Source: Paenibacillus hunanensis (lineage in GTDB: Bacteria; Bacillota; Bacilli; Paenibacillales; Paenibacillaceae). Taken from it: a DNA stretch of 64,000 nt. Location of the stretch: the NCBI RefSeq assembly GCF_014645615.1, contig NZ_BMMB01000005.1:310001-374000 (forward strand). The letters run 5' to 3'. The notes under the pieces were generated by a model. It was not told the origin of the DNA, did not search any database, and was given only the letters and a program-made list of their open reading frames with translations. The position numbers were made by a program, and so were the translations under genes. Below, piece after piece: positions 27,444 to 38,175 of the stretch; within the stretch, counting starts at the first letter, position 1; each line of letters begins with the position of its first letter.

Positions 27444-28460
27444 TTACAGACTGACCAGCGCTTTAATCACACCAGCCTCTGGCTTCGTCCAACCTTCCAA
27501 TCGCTCCGGCAATTCCTCCAATGTGCATCGATGCGTTACATATCGCTCCAGATCGGCAAAACCTGCACCGAGCGCTTCACGTACCGTTTCAAAATCCTCC
27601 AGTGTCGCGTTGCGACTCGCCAGCAGCGTCATCTCACGACTATGGAAATGCGGATCATTAAACGTAATATCTCCTTTAAATAGACCGACAAATACAAGCG
27701 TACCGCCATGCCCAACCAGCTGAAATGCGTTCGTCATTGATGCGCCGCTACCGGTTGCATCGAACACGAGTGGGGGCAACTCACCATCCAGCAGCTCCAA
27801 TAAACGCGCCTGCACATCGTCCTTCGCATGAATCGTATCGCTCACACCTGCCCATGATTGGCAAAACTCCAATCGCTCCTCATTCATATCCAGCGCAATC
27901 ACATGCGCCCCCTGATGTCTGGCAAGTGCCATCACACCAAGACCGATCGGGCCAGCACCGATCACAAGCACCGCTTGCCCTGCGGTTAATGCAGAACGAC
28001 GAACGGCATGTGCACCGATTGCCAGCGGCTCTAATAGTGCCGCTTGATCCAGTGTTAGATCATGAGCAGGAATCAGGTGCGTAATCGGCACAGCGATACG
28101 CTCACGCATCCCACCATCCTCATGCACGCCCATCACCTTCATGCTGCGGCAACAGTTGGTTTTACCCGAACGACAGGCAGCACACTGTCCACAGTGCAGG
28201 TAGGGAATGATGCTCACTGGATCACCGACCTTCAAGTCGCTATTGTGATCATGAATCGCTTCGATCATACCGGATAGCTCATGCCCAAGAATCCGTGGAT
28301 AGGTAAAAAAGGGCTGCTGTCCCTGAAACGCATGCAGATCGGTGCCACAAATGCCAATCCGACGAATCGCAACAATCGCATAGCCCGGCTGTAGCTCTGG
28401 CTCGGGTAGACTTGTCGTCCATACAAGCTGCCTGACGTCCTCACAGATAACTCCATTCAT
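27444..28460 (-). CDS. Zinc-dependent sugar/alcohol dehydrogenase (MDR family)
   Basis: A 338-residue medium-chain dehydrogenase. Catalytic zinc ligands Cys 38 (RIGICGTD) and His 60-Glu 61 (LGHE); structural zinc cysteines 90, 93, 96 and 104; NAD-binding VIGAGPIGLG near 165-174. It resembles L-galactonate, sorbitol and threonine dehydrogenases. Given the GH95 and L-galactose-dehydrogenase-like neighbours, oxidation of a fuconate/galactonate-type intermediate is the best inference. The ATG at 28460 overlaps the stop of the upstream reductase gene by one base (TGATG), with GGAGG nine bases upstream, so the pair is translationally coupled. Confidence 0.88.
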   Translation of the reverse strand: MNGVICEDVRQLVWTTSLPEPELQPGYAIVAIRRIGICGTDLHAFQGQQPFFTYPRILGHELSGMIEAIHDHNSDLKVGDPVSIIPYLHCGQCAACRSGKTNCCRSMKVMGVHEDGGMRERIAVPITHLIPAHDLTLDQAALLEPLAIGAHAVRRSALTAGQAVLVIGAGPIGLGVMALARHQGAHVIALDMNEERLEFCQSWAGVSDTIHAKDDVQARLLELLDGELPPLVFDATGSGASMTNAFQLVGHGGTLVFVGLFKGDITFNDPHFHSREMTLLASRNATLEDFETVREALGAGFADLERYVTHRCTLEELPERLEGWTKPEAGVIKALVSL

Positions 28461-29416
28461 CACGCTTCGCCTCCATTGGTAACAGGACGGTTGTACAGCT
28501 CTAGCCCGCTTGCCCAGGTCTGATTATGTACAGGCTTCAATATACGTAGCACCTCTTCCAGCACCTCGGTCTGAATCGGCTCCTCTATCCAGCGTACATT
28601 ACGAAGCACATTGTCCGGATTCGCTGTGCTGACCAGTGTCGTTGGAATTGACTCCTGCTGGACGGCAAATTGCATCGCTAGCTGGGCAATCTCTACTCCC
28701 TGCTGCTGACAATACAGCGCCGCTTCATGACATACACGCTTCAGCTCATCACCTGCTGGATGCCAGTCTGCGACCGGACGGGTGCTGAGTAGTCCCATCG
28801 ATAGTGGAGAAGCACTAACCAGACCGATATGCTGACTTTCCAGCAAAGGCAACAGAGACAGAAGTGAGGTATCGTTTAGCGCATAATGACAGTAGGATAG
28901 GATGATATCCACTTCCATTTGCGGCAATAACAGCTCGAACATGGATAGCGGCAGACCACTAATTCCGCCGAAGCGAATCTTACCCTGCTGCTTGAGCAGC
29001 TCTAATGTCGGCACCGATTCCTCTACAATCTGCTGCGGATCGCCGAATTCCACATCATGGAGAAATAGCATATCCAGATAATCTGTACTGAGTCGCTCCA
29101 GACTCTCATCCACACTACGTAAAATGCGCTCACTCGAAAAATCGAATTCTCGTTCTCCATAGCGCCCGGCTTTGCTGGATAACAGATAGCGATCACGCGG
29201 TACCGAACGTAGCGCTTGACCGAGCACGGTCTCCGCACGCGTCAGTCCATAATAAGGCGACACATCGATATAATTCATCCCGGCGTCAATCGCAGTATGC
29301 ACGGTACGCACACTTTCTCCATCATCCGTACTGCGGAATACACCACCCAGTGAAGATGCTCCAAAGCTTAATACCGGTACGTCCAGTCCAGTTTTGCCTA
29401 GCTTTCGATATTTCAT
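28460..29416 (-). CDS. Aldo/keto reductase, L-galactose/L-fucose dehydrogenase-like
   Basis: A 318-residue aldo/keto reductase. The catalytic tetrad is visible as Asp 51 and Tyr 56 (YIDVSPYYG), Lys 82 (SSKAGRYG) and His 120 (LFLHDVE). The sequence around FDFSSERILRSVDESLERL resembles plant L-galactose dehydrogenase and bacterial L-fucose or D-threo-aldose dehydrogenases. It would oxidise L-fucose or L-galactose at C1 to the lactone. It is first in the operon with the zinc dehydrogenase and GH95 enzyme. AAGGGAGG is eight bases before the ATG, and a cre lies about 80 bases upstream. Confidence 0.88.
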   Translation of the reverse strand: MKYRKLGKTGLDVPVLSFGASSLGGVFRSTDDGESVRTVHTAIDAGMNYIDVSPYYGLTRAETVLGQALRSVPRDRYLLSSKAGRYGEREFDFSSERILRSVDESLERLSTDYLDMLFLHDVEFGDPQQIVEESVPTLELLKQQGKIRFGGISGLPLSMFELLLPQMEVDIILSYCHYALNDTSLLSLLPLLESQHIGLVSASPLSMGLLSTRPVADWHPAGDELKRVCHEAALYCQQQGVEIAQLAMQFAVQQESIPTTLVSTANPDNVLRNVRWIEEPIQTEVLEEVLRILKPVHNQTWASGLELYNRPVTNGGEA

Positions 29417-29486
29417 GTTGCAGCCTCCCTTTTGTGAGTAACCATGAGTATCTGTCGCAGGTTATCGCGGCATTCCTGCTATGATT

Positions 29487-29500
29487 AGCAAGCGCTTTCA
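29487..29500 (-). promoter_or_regulatory. cre site upstream of the fucosidase operon
   Basis: Reverse-strand TGAAAGCGCTTGCT agrees closely with the CcpA operator consensus. It lies 71-84 bases before the reductase start codon; promoter hexamers near it are not clear. Confidence 0.7.
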
Positions 29501-29701
29501 TATCCTGTTTCTGCTACAATGCCACGCTGTATAGGTGTTCGATCCTCTACTTCGCTGTACGCCCCTTTATCGATCCGATAGGCTCTGTTCCTTTTGTCTT
29601 CTCATCACACTACACATTGCCCATATGTTATCATCCAGTCGCGTATTTTGAAATGTGGTATTTTAACTATGTAAGGTGGACAATATTGCAGTTCATATAA
29701 G

Positions 29702-29738
29702 AAAAAGGAACATCAGCTTGTCGCCAATGTCCCTTTTT
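29702..29738 (-). terminator. Terminator hairpin
   Basis: AAAAAGGAACAT / ATGTCCCTTTTT stem, A/T-ended both ways. It separates the pot operon end from the fucosidase operon promoter. Confidence 0.65.
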
Positions 29739-29877
29739 ATCTTAGCCGCTTATTTTATTCACAATAAAAATGCATGTAACCGCAAATTATCAAGCTTTCT
29801 TAGCTACTGCACTCCGTCTTCGTAGAAGCTCCATTCGCTCCAACAGTAACGGATGGTAAAATAGCGAACTATAGTGA

Positions 29878-30945
29878 TTATTTATTCATTTTGAATTGCA
29901 GGAATAGCTCATTGTAATGCACGAGCATCTTTTTACCCAAATTATCGAACACCTCAAGGCGCTTCAGCACTTGTTTGGACGGATAAAAGCGCTCGTCACT
30001 GGAAATATCCTCTGGTAGCAGCTTGAGTGCAGCATCATTCGGTGTGGCATAGCCGACATACTCGGCATTTTGCGCGGCTACCTCCGGGTTCATCATAAAG
30101 TTAATGAACTTGTGCGCACCGTCTATATTGGCTGCTGTCTTCGGAATGACCATATTATCAAACCATAGATTCGAGCCCTGATCCGGTACGACATAATCCA
30201 GATCCGGGTTCTGATCCATAATTTCCGAGGCATCGCCAGAGAACACCAGTCCAGCCGCTGCTTCATTGTTAGCCAATAGCATTTTGATCTCGTCACCGAC
30301 GATTGCTTTCACGTTCGGCGTTAGCTTTTTCAGCTTCGCAAGCGCCGCCTGTAGATGCTGATCGTTCGTATCATTGAGCGAGTAACCGAGGCTGCTCAGC
30401 GACATGCCCAGCACCTCACGCGCACCATCGGTTAGCAGCACATTGTTGCGCAGTGATGGATTCCATAGATCATCCCAGCTATGGAATTTCAGATTGGTCA
30501 GCTTCGGATTGTATACAATGCCGAGCGTTCCCCAGAAATACGGAGCTGAGTATTTGTTGTCTGGATCGAATGATAGATTCAGAAACGATGGATCGATATT
30601 TTTCAAATTCGGCAGCTTGCTATGATCCAGCGGAATGAGCAGATTCTCCTCACGCATCTTGGAGATCGCATAATCGGATGGAATCGCCACATCAAAGGTT
30701 GTTCCACCCTGCTCGATCTTGGTCAGCATCGCTTCATTAGAATCAAATGTCTGGTAAATGACCGTAATACCCGTTTCCTTCTGAAACTTGGTCAGCAGCT
30801 CGGGATCGATATAATCGCCCCAGTTATAGATCGTCAGCGTATTGCTACCTGCATAGCCCTGACTCACATTCAGACGGTTCGCCACGAACATGAGCAGCAG
30901 CGCTACTGCGATAATCACGATAAAAGTACGACTGATCGCTTTCAT
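29878..30945 (-). CDS. potD: Spermidine/putrescine-binding protein PotD
   Basis: A 355-residue polyamine-binding protein. The chosen start (30945) gives a clean membrane anchor or signal (ISRTFIVIIAVALLLMFVANRL) followed by TLTIYNWGDYIDPELLTKF, the PotD/PotF hallmark, and later GSNLWFDNMVIPKTAAN. No lipobox Cys, so it may stay anchored by an uncleaved N-terminal helix or be cleaved by signal peptidase I. An upstream ATG at 30981 overlaps potC and is possible. The gap to the potC stop is one base. Last gene of the operon. Confidence 0.92.
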   Translation of the reverse strand: MKAISRTFIVIIAVALLLMFVANRLNVSQGYAGSNTLTIYNWGDYIDPELLTKFQKETGITVIYQTFDSNEAMLTKIEQGGTTFDVAIPSDYAISKMREENLLIPLDHSKLPNLKNIDPSFLNLSFDPDNKYSAPYFWGTLGIVYNPKLTNLKFHSWDDLWNPSLRNNVLLTDGAREVLGMSLSSLGYSLNDTNDQHLQAALAKLKKLTPNVKAIVGDEIKMLLANNEAAAGLVFSGDASEIMDQNPDLDYVVPDQGSNLWFDNMVIPKTAANIDGAHKFINFMMNPEVAAQNAEYVGYATPNDAALKLLPEDISSDERFYPSKQVLKRLEVFDNLGKKMLVHYNELFLQFKMNK

Positions 30946-30946
30946 C

Positions 30947-31771
30947 TTATCTCGGCACCCCCATTTCAGCAGCCGGCTCATGCTTGCGACTGCGTCCCTG
31001 CGAACGGCGTGTGATCATATAATAGCCAACCACGAGTGCAGTCGTGAACAGGAAGATGAGCGTGGACAGCGCATTGATCGATAGCGATACACCCTGCCTT
31101 GCACGGGAGTAAATTTCGACCGATAGCGTGGAATAGCCATTCCCTGTCACGAAGAACGTCACCGCAAAGTCATCCAGTGAATACGTGAACGCCATAAAGA
31201 ATCCAGCAAAAATACCAGGCTTAATAAACGGTAAAATCACCTTGCTCAGCACATCACGACGACTGGCACCCAGATCACGCGCCGCATCGATCAGCGTTGG
31301 ACTCATTTCCTGCAAGCGCGGTAAAATCATGAGCACGGTAATCGGAATACTGAACGCAATATGCGAGATCAGCACCGAGGCAAAGCCCAGCTTGATGCCA
31401 ACAATCGTGAACAAGATTAAGAACGACGCACCGATAATAACGTCCGGGCTAACGATCAACACATTGTTCAGCGACAACACCGCATCCTTGAGACGACGGC
31501 GGCGAATCCGATCAATCGCCAGCGCACCGATAATACCGATCATCGTCGCAATCGTAGACGATAACAGCGCGATCACCAGCGTATTAATCAAAATAATCAT
31601 CAGGCGCGTATCCTGAAATACCTCGCCATACCACTTCCATGTAAAGCCTTCAAACTGATGCATATTGTCTGCACTATTGAACGAATAGTACATCAAGTAC
31701 AGAATCGGCGCATACAGCACCGCAAAGACGAGCACCAGATACACATTACCCCAGCGACCCTTATTTGCCAT
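30947..31771 (-). CDS. potC: Spermidine/putrescine ABC permease PotC
   Basis: A 274-residue membrane permease with about six helices, beginning VYLVLVFAVLYAPILYLMYYSFN. The EAA-type loop is [22 protein letters not shown] (about 150-170). AGGAGGTGCG precedes the ATG inside the end of potB (11-base overlap). Pairs with PotB to form the channel. Confidence 0.93.
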   Translation of the reverse strand: MANKGRWGNVYLVLVFAVLYAPILYLMYYSFNSADNMHQFEGFTWKWYGEVFQDTRLMIILINTLVIALLSSTIATMIGIIGALAIDRIRRRRLKDAVLSLNNVLIVSPDVIIGASFLILFTIVGIKLGFASVLISHIAFSIPITVLMILPRLQEMSPTLIDAARDLGASRRDVLSKVILPFIKPGIFAGFFMAFTYSLDDFAVTFFVTGNGYSTLSVEIYSRARQGVSLSINALSTLIFLFTTALVVGYYMITRRSQGRSRKHEPAAEMGVPR

Positions 31772-32573
31772 GACGCACCTCCTGTCCGAAGCCGCCGCTA
31801 AGCAGCATCAACAGTGCCATCGCAATGATCAGCACCACCGCTACCGTGGAGCCCATACCCCAATCCTGCGTAACGAGAAAGTGCTGCTCGATCGCCGTAC
31901 CGAGCGTGATCACTTTATTCCCCGCGATCAGACGCGTAATCATAAATAGCGACAGCGACGGAATGAATACCGCCATACAGCCAGATTTGACCCCCGAGAT
32001 CGTCAGCGGGAAAATAACACGCTGGAACGTCGTCCAGCCCGAAGCACCTAGATCGCGTGCTGCCGAGATGAGCGATGGATTCATTTCCTCCAGCGCATTA
32101 TAGATCGGCAAAATCATAAATGGCACAAAAATATACACCGATACAAACACAAAGCTGAACGAATTAAACAGCAATTGCTGCTGCCCTACACCAATCGTTT
32201 CCAAAAAGGCATTGATCGGCCCATACGTACCAAAAATACCAATAAACGCATACGTTTTCAGCAGTAAATTAATCCATGTCGGCAAAATAATCAGCAAAAT
32301 CCATAGCTGCCGATGCTTCGTCCGTGTCAGCCAGTATGCTGCCGGATACGCGATCAGCAGCGAGAACAGCATCACCAGAAACGCATACCAGAACGAGCTA
32401 AGCGTCATCTGCAAATAGACCGGAGTAAAAAACGTACGGTAATTTTGCAGTGTGAACTGTCCATCTACATCAAAAAAGGAATAATACCCGACCAGCACCA
32501 CAGGCGCTACCACGAACAGAACGATCCAGACGTAGTAGGGCAGCATATAAATCGCGCGCGTATTAGCTTGCAT
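31761..32573 (-). CDS. potB: Spermidine/putrescine ABC permease PotB
   Basis: A 270-residue permease with about six helices, beginning [22 protein letters not shown]. The EAA-type loop is [22 protein letters not shown]. The start at 32573 is chosen for its GGGAGG site and 11-base overlap with potA; a longer frame to 32630 would run 68 bases into potA. Works with PotC. Confidence 0.92.
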   Translation of the reverse strand: MQANTRAIYMLPYYVWIVLFVVAPVVLVGYYSFFDVDGQFTLQNYRTFFTPVYLQMTLSSFWYAFLVMLFSLLIAYPAAYWLTRTKHRQLWILLIILPTWINLLLKTYAFIGIFGTYGPINAFLETIGVGQQQLLFNSFSFVFVSVYIFVPFMILPIYNALEEMNPSLISAARDLGASGWTTFQRVIFPLTISGVKSGCMAVFIPSLSLFMITRLIAGNKVITLGTAIEQHFLVTQDWGMGSTVAVVLIIAMALLMLLSGGFGQEVRHGK

Positions 32574-33672
32574 GGTCGCCGCCCTCCCCGTAGCCCTCCA
32601 GACGGCGGTCGAAATCTTCCTCGCTCTCACCGAATCTCATAACGTGGATTGCTTCTGGATCAAAATCCAGTCCGATACGACTTCCCGGCTCCGCCTTGCG
32701 AGTCGAATGCACCAACCATTCCTGACCGGAATCGTCATAGCAGCTAATCTCATAATGCACACCGCGGAATAGCTGTGTATCGACACGCACCTGTAGCTTG
32801 CCTTTTTCTTCTGTCGTCAGCTCCAGATCCTCTGGACGAATAACGATCTCTACATTTTCATTCGGACGCAGCCCGGCATCGACACACTGGAACTGCTTGC
32901 CGTTGAACTCGACCAGATAATCCTCGATCATACGCGCAGGCACGATATTCGACTCCCCGATAAAGTCCGCCACAAAGCGGTTGATCGGCTCATCATAGAT
33001 ATCGTTTGGCGTACCACTCTGCTCGATTTTGCCTTTATTCATAACGAAAATATAATCCGACATCGCCAGCGCTTCTTCTTGATCATGCGTGACAAAGACG
33101 AACGTAATGCCCAGACGCTGCTGAATTTCGCGCAGCTCGTACTGCATTTCCGTACGCAGCTTTAGATCAAGCGCAGACAGCGGTTCATCCAGCAGTAGCA
33201 CTTCCGGCTCGTTCACGAGCGCACGCGCAATCGCGACACGCTGACGCTGACCGCCGGACATTTCCGAGATCGCACGCTTGCCGTAGCCTTCCAGATTGAC
33301 GAATTTCAGCGCTTCCTGCACCTTCGTCTCGATCGCGTCCTTTTTCATCTTTTTGACACGTAGCCCGAATGCTACATTTTCAAATACATTTAGATGAGGG
33401 AACAGCGCATAATCCTGAAATACCGTGTTCACCTGACGCTTGTTGGCAGGCACCTTGTTAATCACCTTGCCATTAAAATGAATATCGCCACCGCTTGGCT
33501 CCGTAAAGCCAGCGATCATGCGCAAAATCGTCGTTTTTCCGCAGCCTGACGGCCCGAGCAGCGTATAGAACTTCCCACGCTCGATCTCAAAATCAATATG
33601 CTCCAGCACCTGCGTGCCATCATCGTAACGCTTGCTCACTCCGTCAAAGCGGATAATATTGTTGTCGCTCAT
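32563..33672 (-). CDS. potA: Spermidine/putrescine ABC ATPase PotA
   Basis: A 369-residue ATP-binding subunit. Walker [10 protein letters not shown] (about 38-46), signature [15 protein letters not shown], Walker [12 protein letters not shown] and the switch His in VTHDQEEAL are all present; a TOBE-type C-terminal region follows (about 280-369). The start at 33672 follows AAGGAGG; the longer frame to 33825 has no such site. First gene of potABCD; overlapping genes show tight translational coupling. Imports spermidine or putrescine. Confidence 0.95.
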   Translation of the reverse strand: MSDNNIIRFDGVSKRYDDGTQVLEHIDFEIERGKFYTLLGPSGCGKTTILRMIAGFTEPSGGDIHFNGKVINKVPANKRQVNTVFQDYALFPHLNVFENVAFGLRVKKMKKDAIETKVQEALKFVNLEGYGKRAISEMSGGQRQRVAIARALVNEPEVLLLDEPLSALDLKLRTEMQYELREIQQRLGITFVFVTHDQEEALAMSDYIFVMNKGKIEQSGTPNDIYDEPINRFVADFIGESNIVPARMIEDYLVEFNGKQFQCVDAGLRPNENVEIVIRPEDLELTTEEKGKLQVRVDTQLFRGVHYEISCYDDSGQEWLVHSTRKAEPGSRIGLDFDPEAIHVMRFGESEEDFDRRLEGYGEGGDHAS

Positions 33673-34550
33673 AACAGCCTCCTTTTGGCATCCGGATTCT
33701 CTGACGACGGCCAGCCTGCCGCTCTCCGGTGCACCGTTTCCGTTTCCTTGCTTCACTGCTAATACTAGCAGCCCACTATAACCTGCTTCATCGCCCATAC
33801 CTTCACACTGAAAGATGAAGCCCAATCCTTACCTATACAATTCACAATCTACATATGTCATAGCCAGTCATCCTGTCATGCACGATTCCAAGCCTATCGT
33901 TACACGTACATTAACCAGCATAGATAACTGTAAAAGGTACATTTGCTATTATAACGTTTGAAATCTGTAGAAAACATCCTGTTTTTCAGCATTTTTCGTA
34001 AAATATAGTTCATTTCCACAAGCATCCATGTGCAAATTGCCATACACCCAATACAAAGACGTGCCACTCTCCATATGATAACGTAAAAGTAACAACCAAA
34101 CCGCTCACCCTGCGCTTGCTATCCATTTGCCCGACCTGTCTCCATTGCACTGCCTACAAACCAACCGAATAAGGTACAATATATACAGCTATATATACAG
34201 TTATAGAAACAGGTAGAGGTAGAGATATAGATGCAGATACAGAACGCCAATAAAAAACTAACCCTTACCGTATCACTAACTACTAACTGCTAACTACACA
34301 CGATCTGTATCACCAACTGCACAAAACCTGCTTCACCAGCATATTAACCTATCAGTACATTGCACGCTTTATGGCTGTATGCCCTTTTAAATGTTCATCT
34401 CTACAATCCAAGCAGTAATCTCTACCACCTTCTAAATAACACAATTTGCTCATATCACCATCAAGGAACGAACAGATGTTAAACCTACTGCTCCACCAAT
34501 TAACCTATGAGATGATACACAGCCATTTTTACAAGATATGATGTAGACCG
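33673..34550. other. Long AT-rich intergenic region upstream of potA
   Basis: About 880 bases without a supported gene. A reverse TATAAT (33948-33953) is a candidate potA -10 box with a poor -35. Around 34185-34250 there are degenerate short repeats (ATATATACAG, AGGTAGAG, AGATACAG) related in look to the CAGATA arrays elsewhere in the window. Confidence 0.4.
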
Positions 34551-34677
34551 CACTTCACTGCGGGAAGGAAATAAGGGGAAAGGACGATTTTGGAGGGGCG
34601 GGAATCTTCATTCCTTCCTCATCCAAAAGATTCCCGCGGCTCCACTGAGTCCGTCCCCTTATTCCTTCCCGGAGTGG
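34551..34677 (-). repeat. Dispersed palindromic element, copy 3 (reversed)
   Basis: Same element in the opposite direction: it begins with the right-arm form (GGAAGGAAATAAGGGGAAAG) and ends with the left-arm form (CCGTCCCCTTATTCCTTCC). The core is GGGAATCTT / AAGATTCCC, with the inner cassette of copy 4. A perfect outer pair ATGAGATGAT (34507-34516) and ATCATCTCAT (34710-34719) brackets it. It ends only about 75 bases before the patA start codon. Confidence 0.92.
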
Positions 34678-34752
34678 TTCCAGCACCACACCAAAAGCTC
34701 GCGATATACATCATCTCATATCCCAACCACCATATTAAAAGGAGTCCTGCCC

Positions 34753-35913
34753 ATGGAACATCTTATTCATACTCCCCTACACGATATTCAAATCAGCGGC
34801 ATTCGCAAAATCGCTACCGCTGCCGCACGCTATCCTGATGCGCTAGCACTCACGCTCGGTCAGCCCGACTTCCCTACACCAGCTCATATTATTACAGCAG
34901 CCGAGCAGGCGATGCAGCAGGGGAAAACGGTGTACACGCCCAATGCAGGCATTCCAGCACTGCGCCGAGCCGCTGCTGACTTTGTACGCACTCGCTACGG
35001 ACAGTCATATGATATGGACACCGAGGTCATCGTTACCGTTGGTGCCAGTCAGGCGCTGGATGTGGCGCTACGCACGATTTTGTCACCGGGCGATGAGGTC
35101 ATTTTGCCAGGGCCGATCTATCCTGGCTATGAGCCACTCATTCGCTTAGCTGGTGGGGTTCCTGTCTATGTAGACACACGCAGTACAGGCTTCAAGCTCA
35201 CAGCAGAGCTGCTCGAGCCGCATCTGTCGCCGCGTACGAAGGCAGTCGCGATTGGTTATCCATCCAATCCAACTGGACGCGTACTGGGCGCGCAGGAGCT
35301 GCAAGGACTGGCAGACTTACTGCGCGATCGTGAGCTATTCGTGATCTCCGATGAAATTTACAGCGAGCTCATTTACGATGAACCGCATCGCTCCATCTCC
35401 CTGCTGCCCGGCATGAGAGAGAAAACGATTGTGATCAACGGGCTATCCAAGTCGCATTCGATGACCGGCTGGCGAATCGGCTTTACCTTTGCTCCAGCAT
35501 GGCTTAGCGCTCATATGCTCAAGGTGCATCAGTATAATGTGTCCTGCGCCAGCTCGATCAGCCAGTTTGCCGCTGTTGAGGCATTAACCCATGGCATCGA
35601 TGATGCCCTACCCATGCGTGAAGCATATCGCGAACGGCGCGATTATGTGTATGATCGCTTGCTTGCGATGGGTCTGCCACTGGAGAAGCCGGAAGGCGCC
35701 TTTTATCTATTTCCGTCCATTGCGCATCTGGGCATTCCATCGATGGAATTTGCGATGCGATTATTGGAGGAAGCACGCGTAGCTGTCGTACCGGGCGATG
35801 CTTTTTCGATCTATGGCGAAGGCTATATTCGCCTATCCTATGCCTATGCAATGCCTGTATTAGAGCAATCGCTGGATCGACTGGAGCAGTTTGTCCAGCA
35901 GCTCACTCGCTAA
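34753..35913 (+). CDS. patA: PLP-dependent aminotransferase, PatA-like
   Basis: A 386-residue fold-type I aminotransferase of the aspartate group. LTLGQPDFPTP near the start, PLP-site segments VTVGASQALD, GYPSNPTGR, VISDEIYSELIYD, and the Schiff-base lysine in INGLSKSHSMTGWRIGF (about 233). It matches Bacillus PatA, which has been assigned as N-acetyl-LL-diaminopimelate aminotransferase. That role fits with dapL and dapH 5-8 kb away, but aromatic or other substrates cannot be excluded. AAAGGAG precedes the ATG. The palindromic element copy 3 lies in its upstream region. Confidence 0.88.
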   Translation: MEHLIHTPLHDIQISGIRKIATAAARYPDALALTLGQPDFPTPAHIITAAEQAMQQGKTVYTPNAGIPALRRAAADFVRTRYGQSYDMDTEVIVTVGASQALDVALRTILSPGDEVILPGPIYPGYEPLIRLAGGVPVYVDTRSTGFKLTAELLEPHLSPRTKAVAIGYPSNPTGRVLGAQELQGLADLLRDRELFVISDEIYSELIYDEPHRSISLLPGMREKTIVINGLSKSHSMTGWRIGFTFAPAWLSAHMLKVHQYNVSCASSISQFAAVEALTHGIDDALPMREAYRERRDYVYDRLLAMGLPLEKPEGAFYLFPSIAHLGIPSMEFAMRLLEEARVAVVPGDAFSIYGEGYIRLSYAYAMPVLEQSLDRLEQFVQQLTR

Positions 35914-35946
35914 ACGAACCCAACTTTAAGTAAACACCCTAACCCA

Positions 35947-36007
35947 AGCGCTATGCCTCATCGCTTCTTATCCTCCTATGATGAGACATAGCGCTCCTTC
36001 TTTTTTC
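35947..36007 (+). terminator. Terminator of patA
   Basis: AGCGCTATGCCTCATC pairs with GATGAGACATAGCGCT, followed by CCTTCTTTTTT. Confidence 0.85.
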
Positions 36008-36122
36008 CACAATAAACCGCTTATTACTCCATGTCCCTCAGCAATATGAATCTTTTTCTATATTTTCTGAAAAATTTCATAAATGGTAGCGCTTCATCTA
36101 ATTAACTTTCTCATCTGCTCTC

Positions 36123-36149
36123 TAAATTGATAGGATTGCCTGCCGATAA
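36123..36149 (+). promoter_or_regulatory. Sigma-D promoter of the chemoreceptor
   Basis: TAAA (36123-36126), exactly 15 bases, GCCGATAA (36142-36149): a perfect match to the sigma-D (sigma-28) motility promoter. Transcription would start near 36156, 37 bases before the start codon. Confidence 0.92.
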
Positions 36150-36192
36150 TACTTGTATAGAACCAAGCTACAGCGAAAAATGGAGGAGTCTA

Positions 36193-38175
36193 ATGAAAAA
36201 TCTAAAGCACGTATTGTTTAACCCTTCTCTCGGACGTAAGCTCATGCTGTCCTTCTGCGCTGTTCTTATAGCGGCACTTGTTACATCAAGTCTCGTCTCT
36301 TATGCCATTGCGAAGCGCACACTTAGTAATGAGCTTATCGGGAGCGCTACACTAAGCTCCAATACGCTTAGTTCTGTCGTAGATAACGATATGCAGCGCA
36401 ATATAGATGCTGTTGATTACTTTGCCAAGGCGATCACCGAGCAAAGCTACAGCGATCAAGCGGAGCTACTGGAGCAGCTACGTACGTATGACAAAGCCAG
36501 CTCTAATCTGGAAGGTATCTATGTAGGTACGAATCAAGGCGTATTTTACACCTCTTCCGACAAGCCCAATCCGCCCGGATACGATCCAAGGCAGCGTCCG
36601 TGGTACAAGCTAGCAGAGGCTAATCCAGGCAAAGCCGTCATTACCCCTCCTTATGTATCGTCGTCGACTCAGCAAATGACCGTCACGATAGCGAAACAAA
36701 CCGATGATAATAGCGGCGTGGTCGGTCTTGACCTGAGTATCGCTTCATTGTTACAGATCACCTCCACCGTCAAAATCGGTGAAAAGGGCTATGCCTTTAT
36801 TATCGCACCAGACGGCACGTACATTTCACATCCAACGATTGCTGCCGGACAGACGAATGACATTGCCAAGCGCATCATTGCCGAAAATAAAGAGCAAGGT
36901 CAATTTAGCTACGTATTTGAAGGTCAAGATAAACAACTCAGCTACGTAACCAGTCCAATCACCGGTTGGAAGCTAGTCGGTAACTTTAACCAGAGTGAAA
37001 TCCAGGAAAAGGTTAGTCCTGTTCTGTATCAAACACTTATCGTACTCGTTATCGCGCTCATCGTAGGCGGTATCGTAGTATGGCTGATCACACGCTCAAT
37101 CAGCAAACGGATGAATCGTATCGTCGATGTCGCTCATGCGATCAGTCAGGGCGATCTCACTCGCTCCGTACAGGATCGCAGCCGTGACGAGCTTGGCAAA
37201 TTATCCGTTGCCTTTAACGATATGAATCGCTCGCTCAGCTCGCTGGTCGGCTCCATTCAGGATACAGTCAGTGATGTAGTGGCAAGCTCCGAAGAGCTGA
37301 CCGCTAGCTCGGAGCAGACCAGTCGCGCAACCGAGCAGATTACAGAGGCAATCGAGCAATTTTCCGGTGGTAGCGACCGTCAGAATACGCATATTAGCCA
37401 GAGCGCACATCAATTGAGCGAGGTCGCTGGCTTCCTGAATCAGGTTCAGCAGCATTCCGGTTCCCTGCTCGGTCTATCCCAAACGTCTACACAGATGGCA
37501 GACAGCGGCGATCAGCTCGTGCGCCGTACCGTATCCCAGATCGAGCAAATCGATCATGCCGTCAACGAAGCGTATGGCGTAGTAAATGGTCTGTCGCATA
37601 AGTCTTCACAAATTAGCGATATTCTAAAAACGATCAATACGATCGCCGAGCAGACCAATCTACTCTCCCTGAACGCTGCAATCGAAGCCGCACGCGCAGG
37701 TGAGGCAGGTAAAGGCTTTAGCGTCGTTGCAGGAGAAGTGAAAAAGCTCGCCGAGCAATCGCATCAATCCGCAGGCCATATCGAAGGCTTGCTACAGGAT
37801 ATCATTAGTGAAATCAACGAATCGATCTCTACCTTTGATCGAATTCACCAATCCGTGGGAGAAGGCCTGAGCGGCGTACAGCAATCCGCAGACCAGTTCC
37901 AGCAGCTCAAATCCAACGCTCACGATATTTCCTCCAGCTTGCAGGAAATGAACACACTGATCAGCGATGTGAGCAACAATGCTGACGATGTAGCACAATC
38001 CGTAGCCGAAGTGAGCGATATTGCTGGTAAAAATGCTGGAAACATGCACGATATCGCCGCATCTGCGGAGGAGCAGCTCGCGTCGATGGAAGAGATCAGC
38101 TCGTCTGCACAATCCCTGTCCAAGCTGGCAGAGGATTTACAGAAGGAGATCGAGCACTTCAAGATTGGGGAGTAA
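36193..38175 (+). CDS. Transmembrane methyl-accepting chemotaxis protein
   Basis: A 660-residue chemoreceptor. Membrane segment near 15-38, extracytoplasmic dCache sensor ([17 protein letters not shown] near 135, [19 protein letters not shown] near 200), second membrane segment near 280-302 ([18 protein letters not shown]), HAMP, then the long signalling coiled coil with the hairpin tip [19 protein letters not shown]. The start at 36193 follows GGAGGAG; a longer frame would begin inside the promoter. A perfect sigma-D promoter places it in the motility regulon. The ligand is probably an amino acid or other small organic compound. Confidence 0.95.
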   Translation: MKNLKHVLFNPSLGRKLMLSFCAVLIAALVTSSLVSYAIAKRTLSNELIGSATLSSNTLSSVVDNDMQRNIDAVDYFAKAITEQSYSDQAELLEQLRTYDKASSNLEGIYVGTNQGVFYTSSDKPNPPGYDPRQRPWYKLAEANPGKAVITPPYVSSSTQQMTVTIAKQTDDNSGVVGLDLSIASLLQITSTVKIGEKGYAFIIAPDGTYISHPTIAAGQTNDIAKRIIAENKEQGQFSYVFEGQDKQLSYVTSPITGWKLVGNFNQSEIQEKVSPVLYQTLIVLVIALIVGGIVVWLITRSISKRMNRIVDVAHAISQGDLTRSVQDRSRDELGKLSVAFNDMNRSLSSLVGSIQDTVSDVVASSEELTASSEQTSRATEQITEAIEQFSGGSDRQNTHISQSAHQLSEVAGFLNQVQQHSGSLLGLSQTSTQMADSGDQLVRRTVSQIEQIDHAVNEAYGVVNGLSHKSSQISDILKTINTIAEQTNLLSLNAAIEAARAGEAGKGFSVVAGEVKKLAEQSHQSAGHIEGLLQDIISEINESISTFDRIHQSVGEGLSGVQQSADQFQQLKSNAHDISSSLQEMNTLISDVSNNADDVAQSVAEVSDIAGKNAGNMHDIAASAEEQLASMEEISSSAQSLSKLAEDLQKEIEHFKIGE

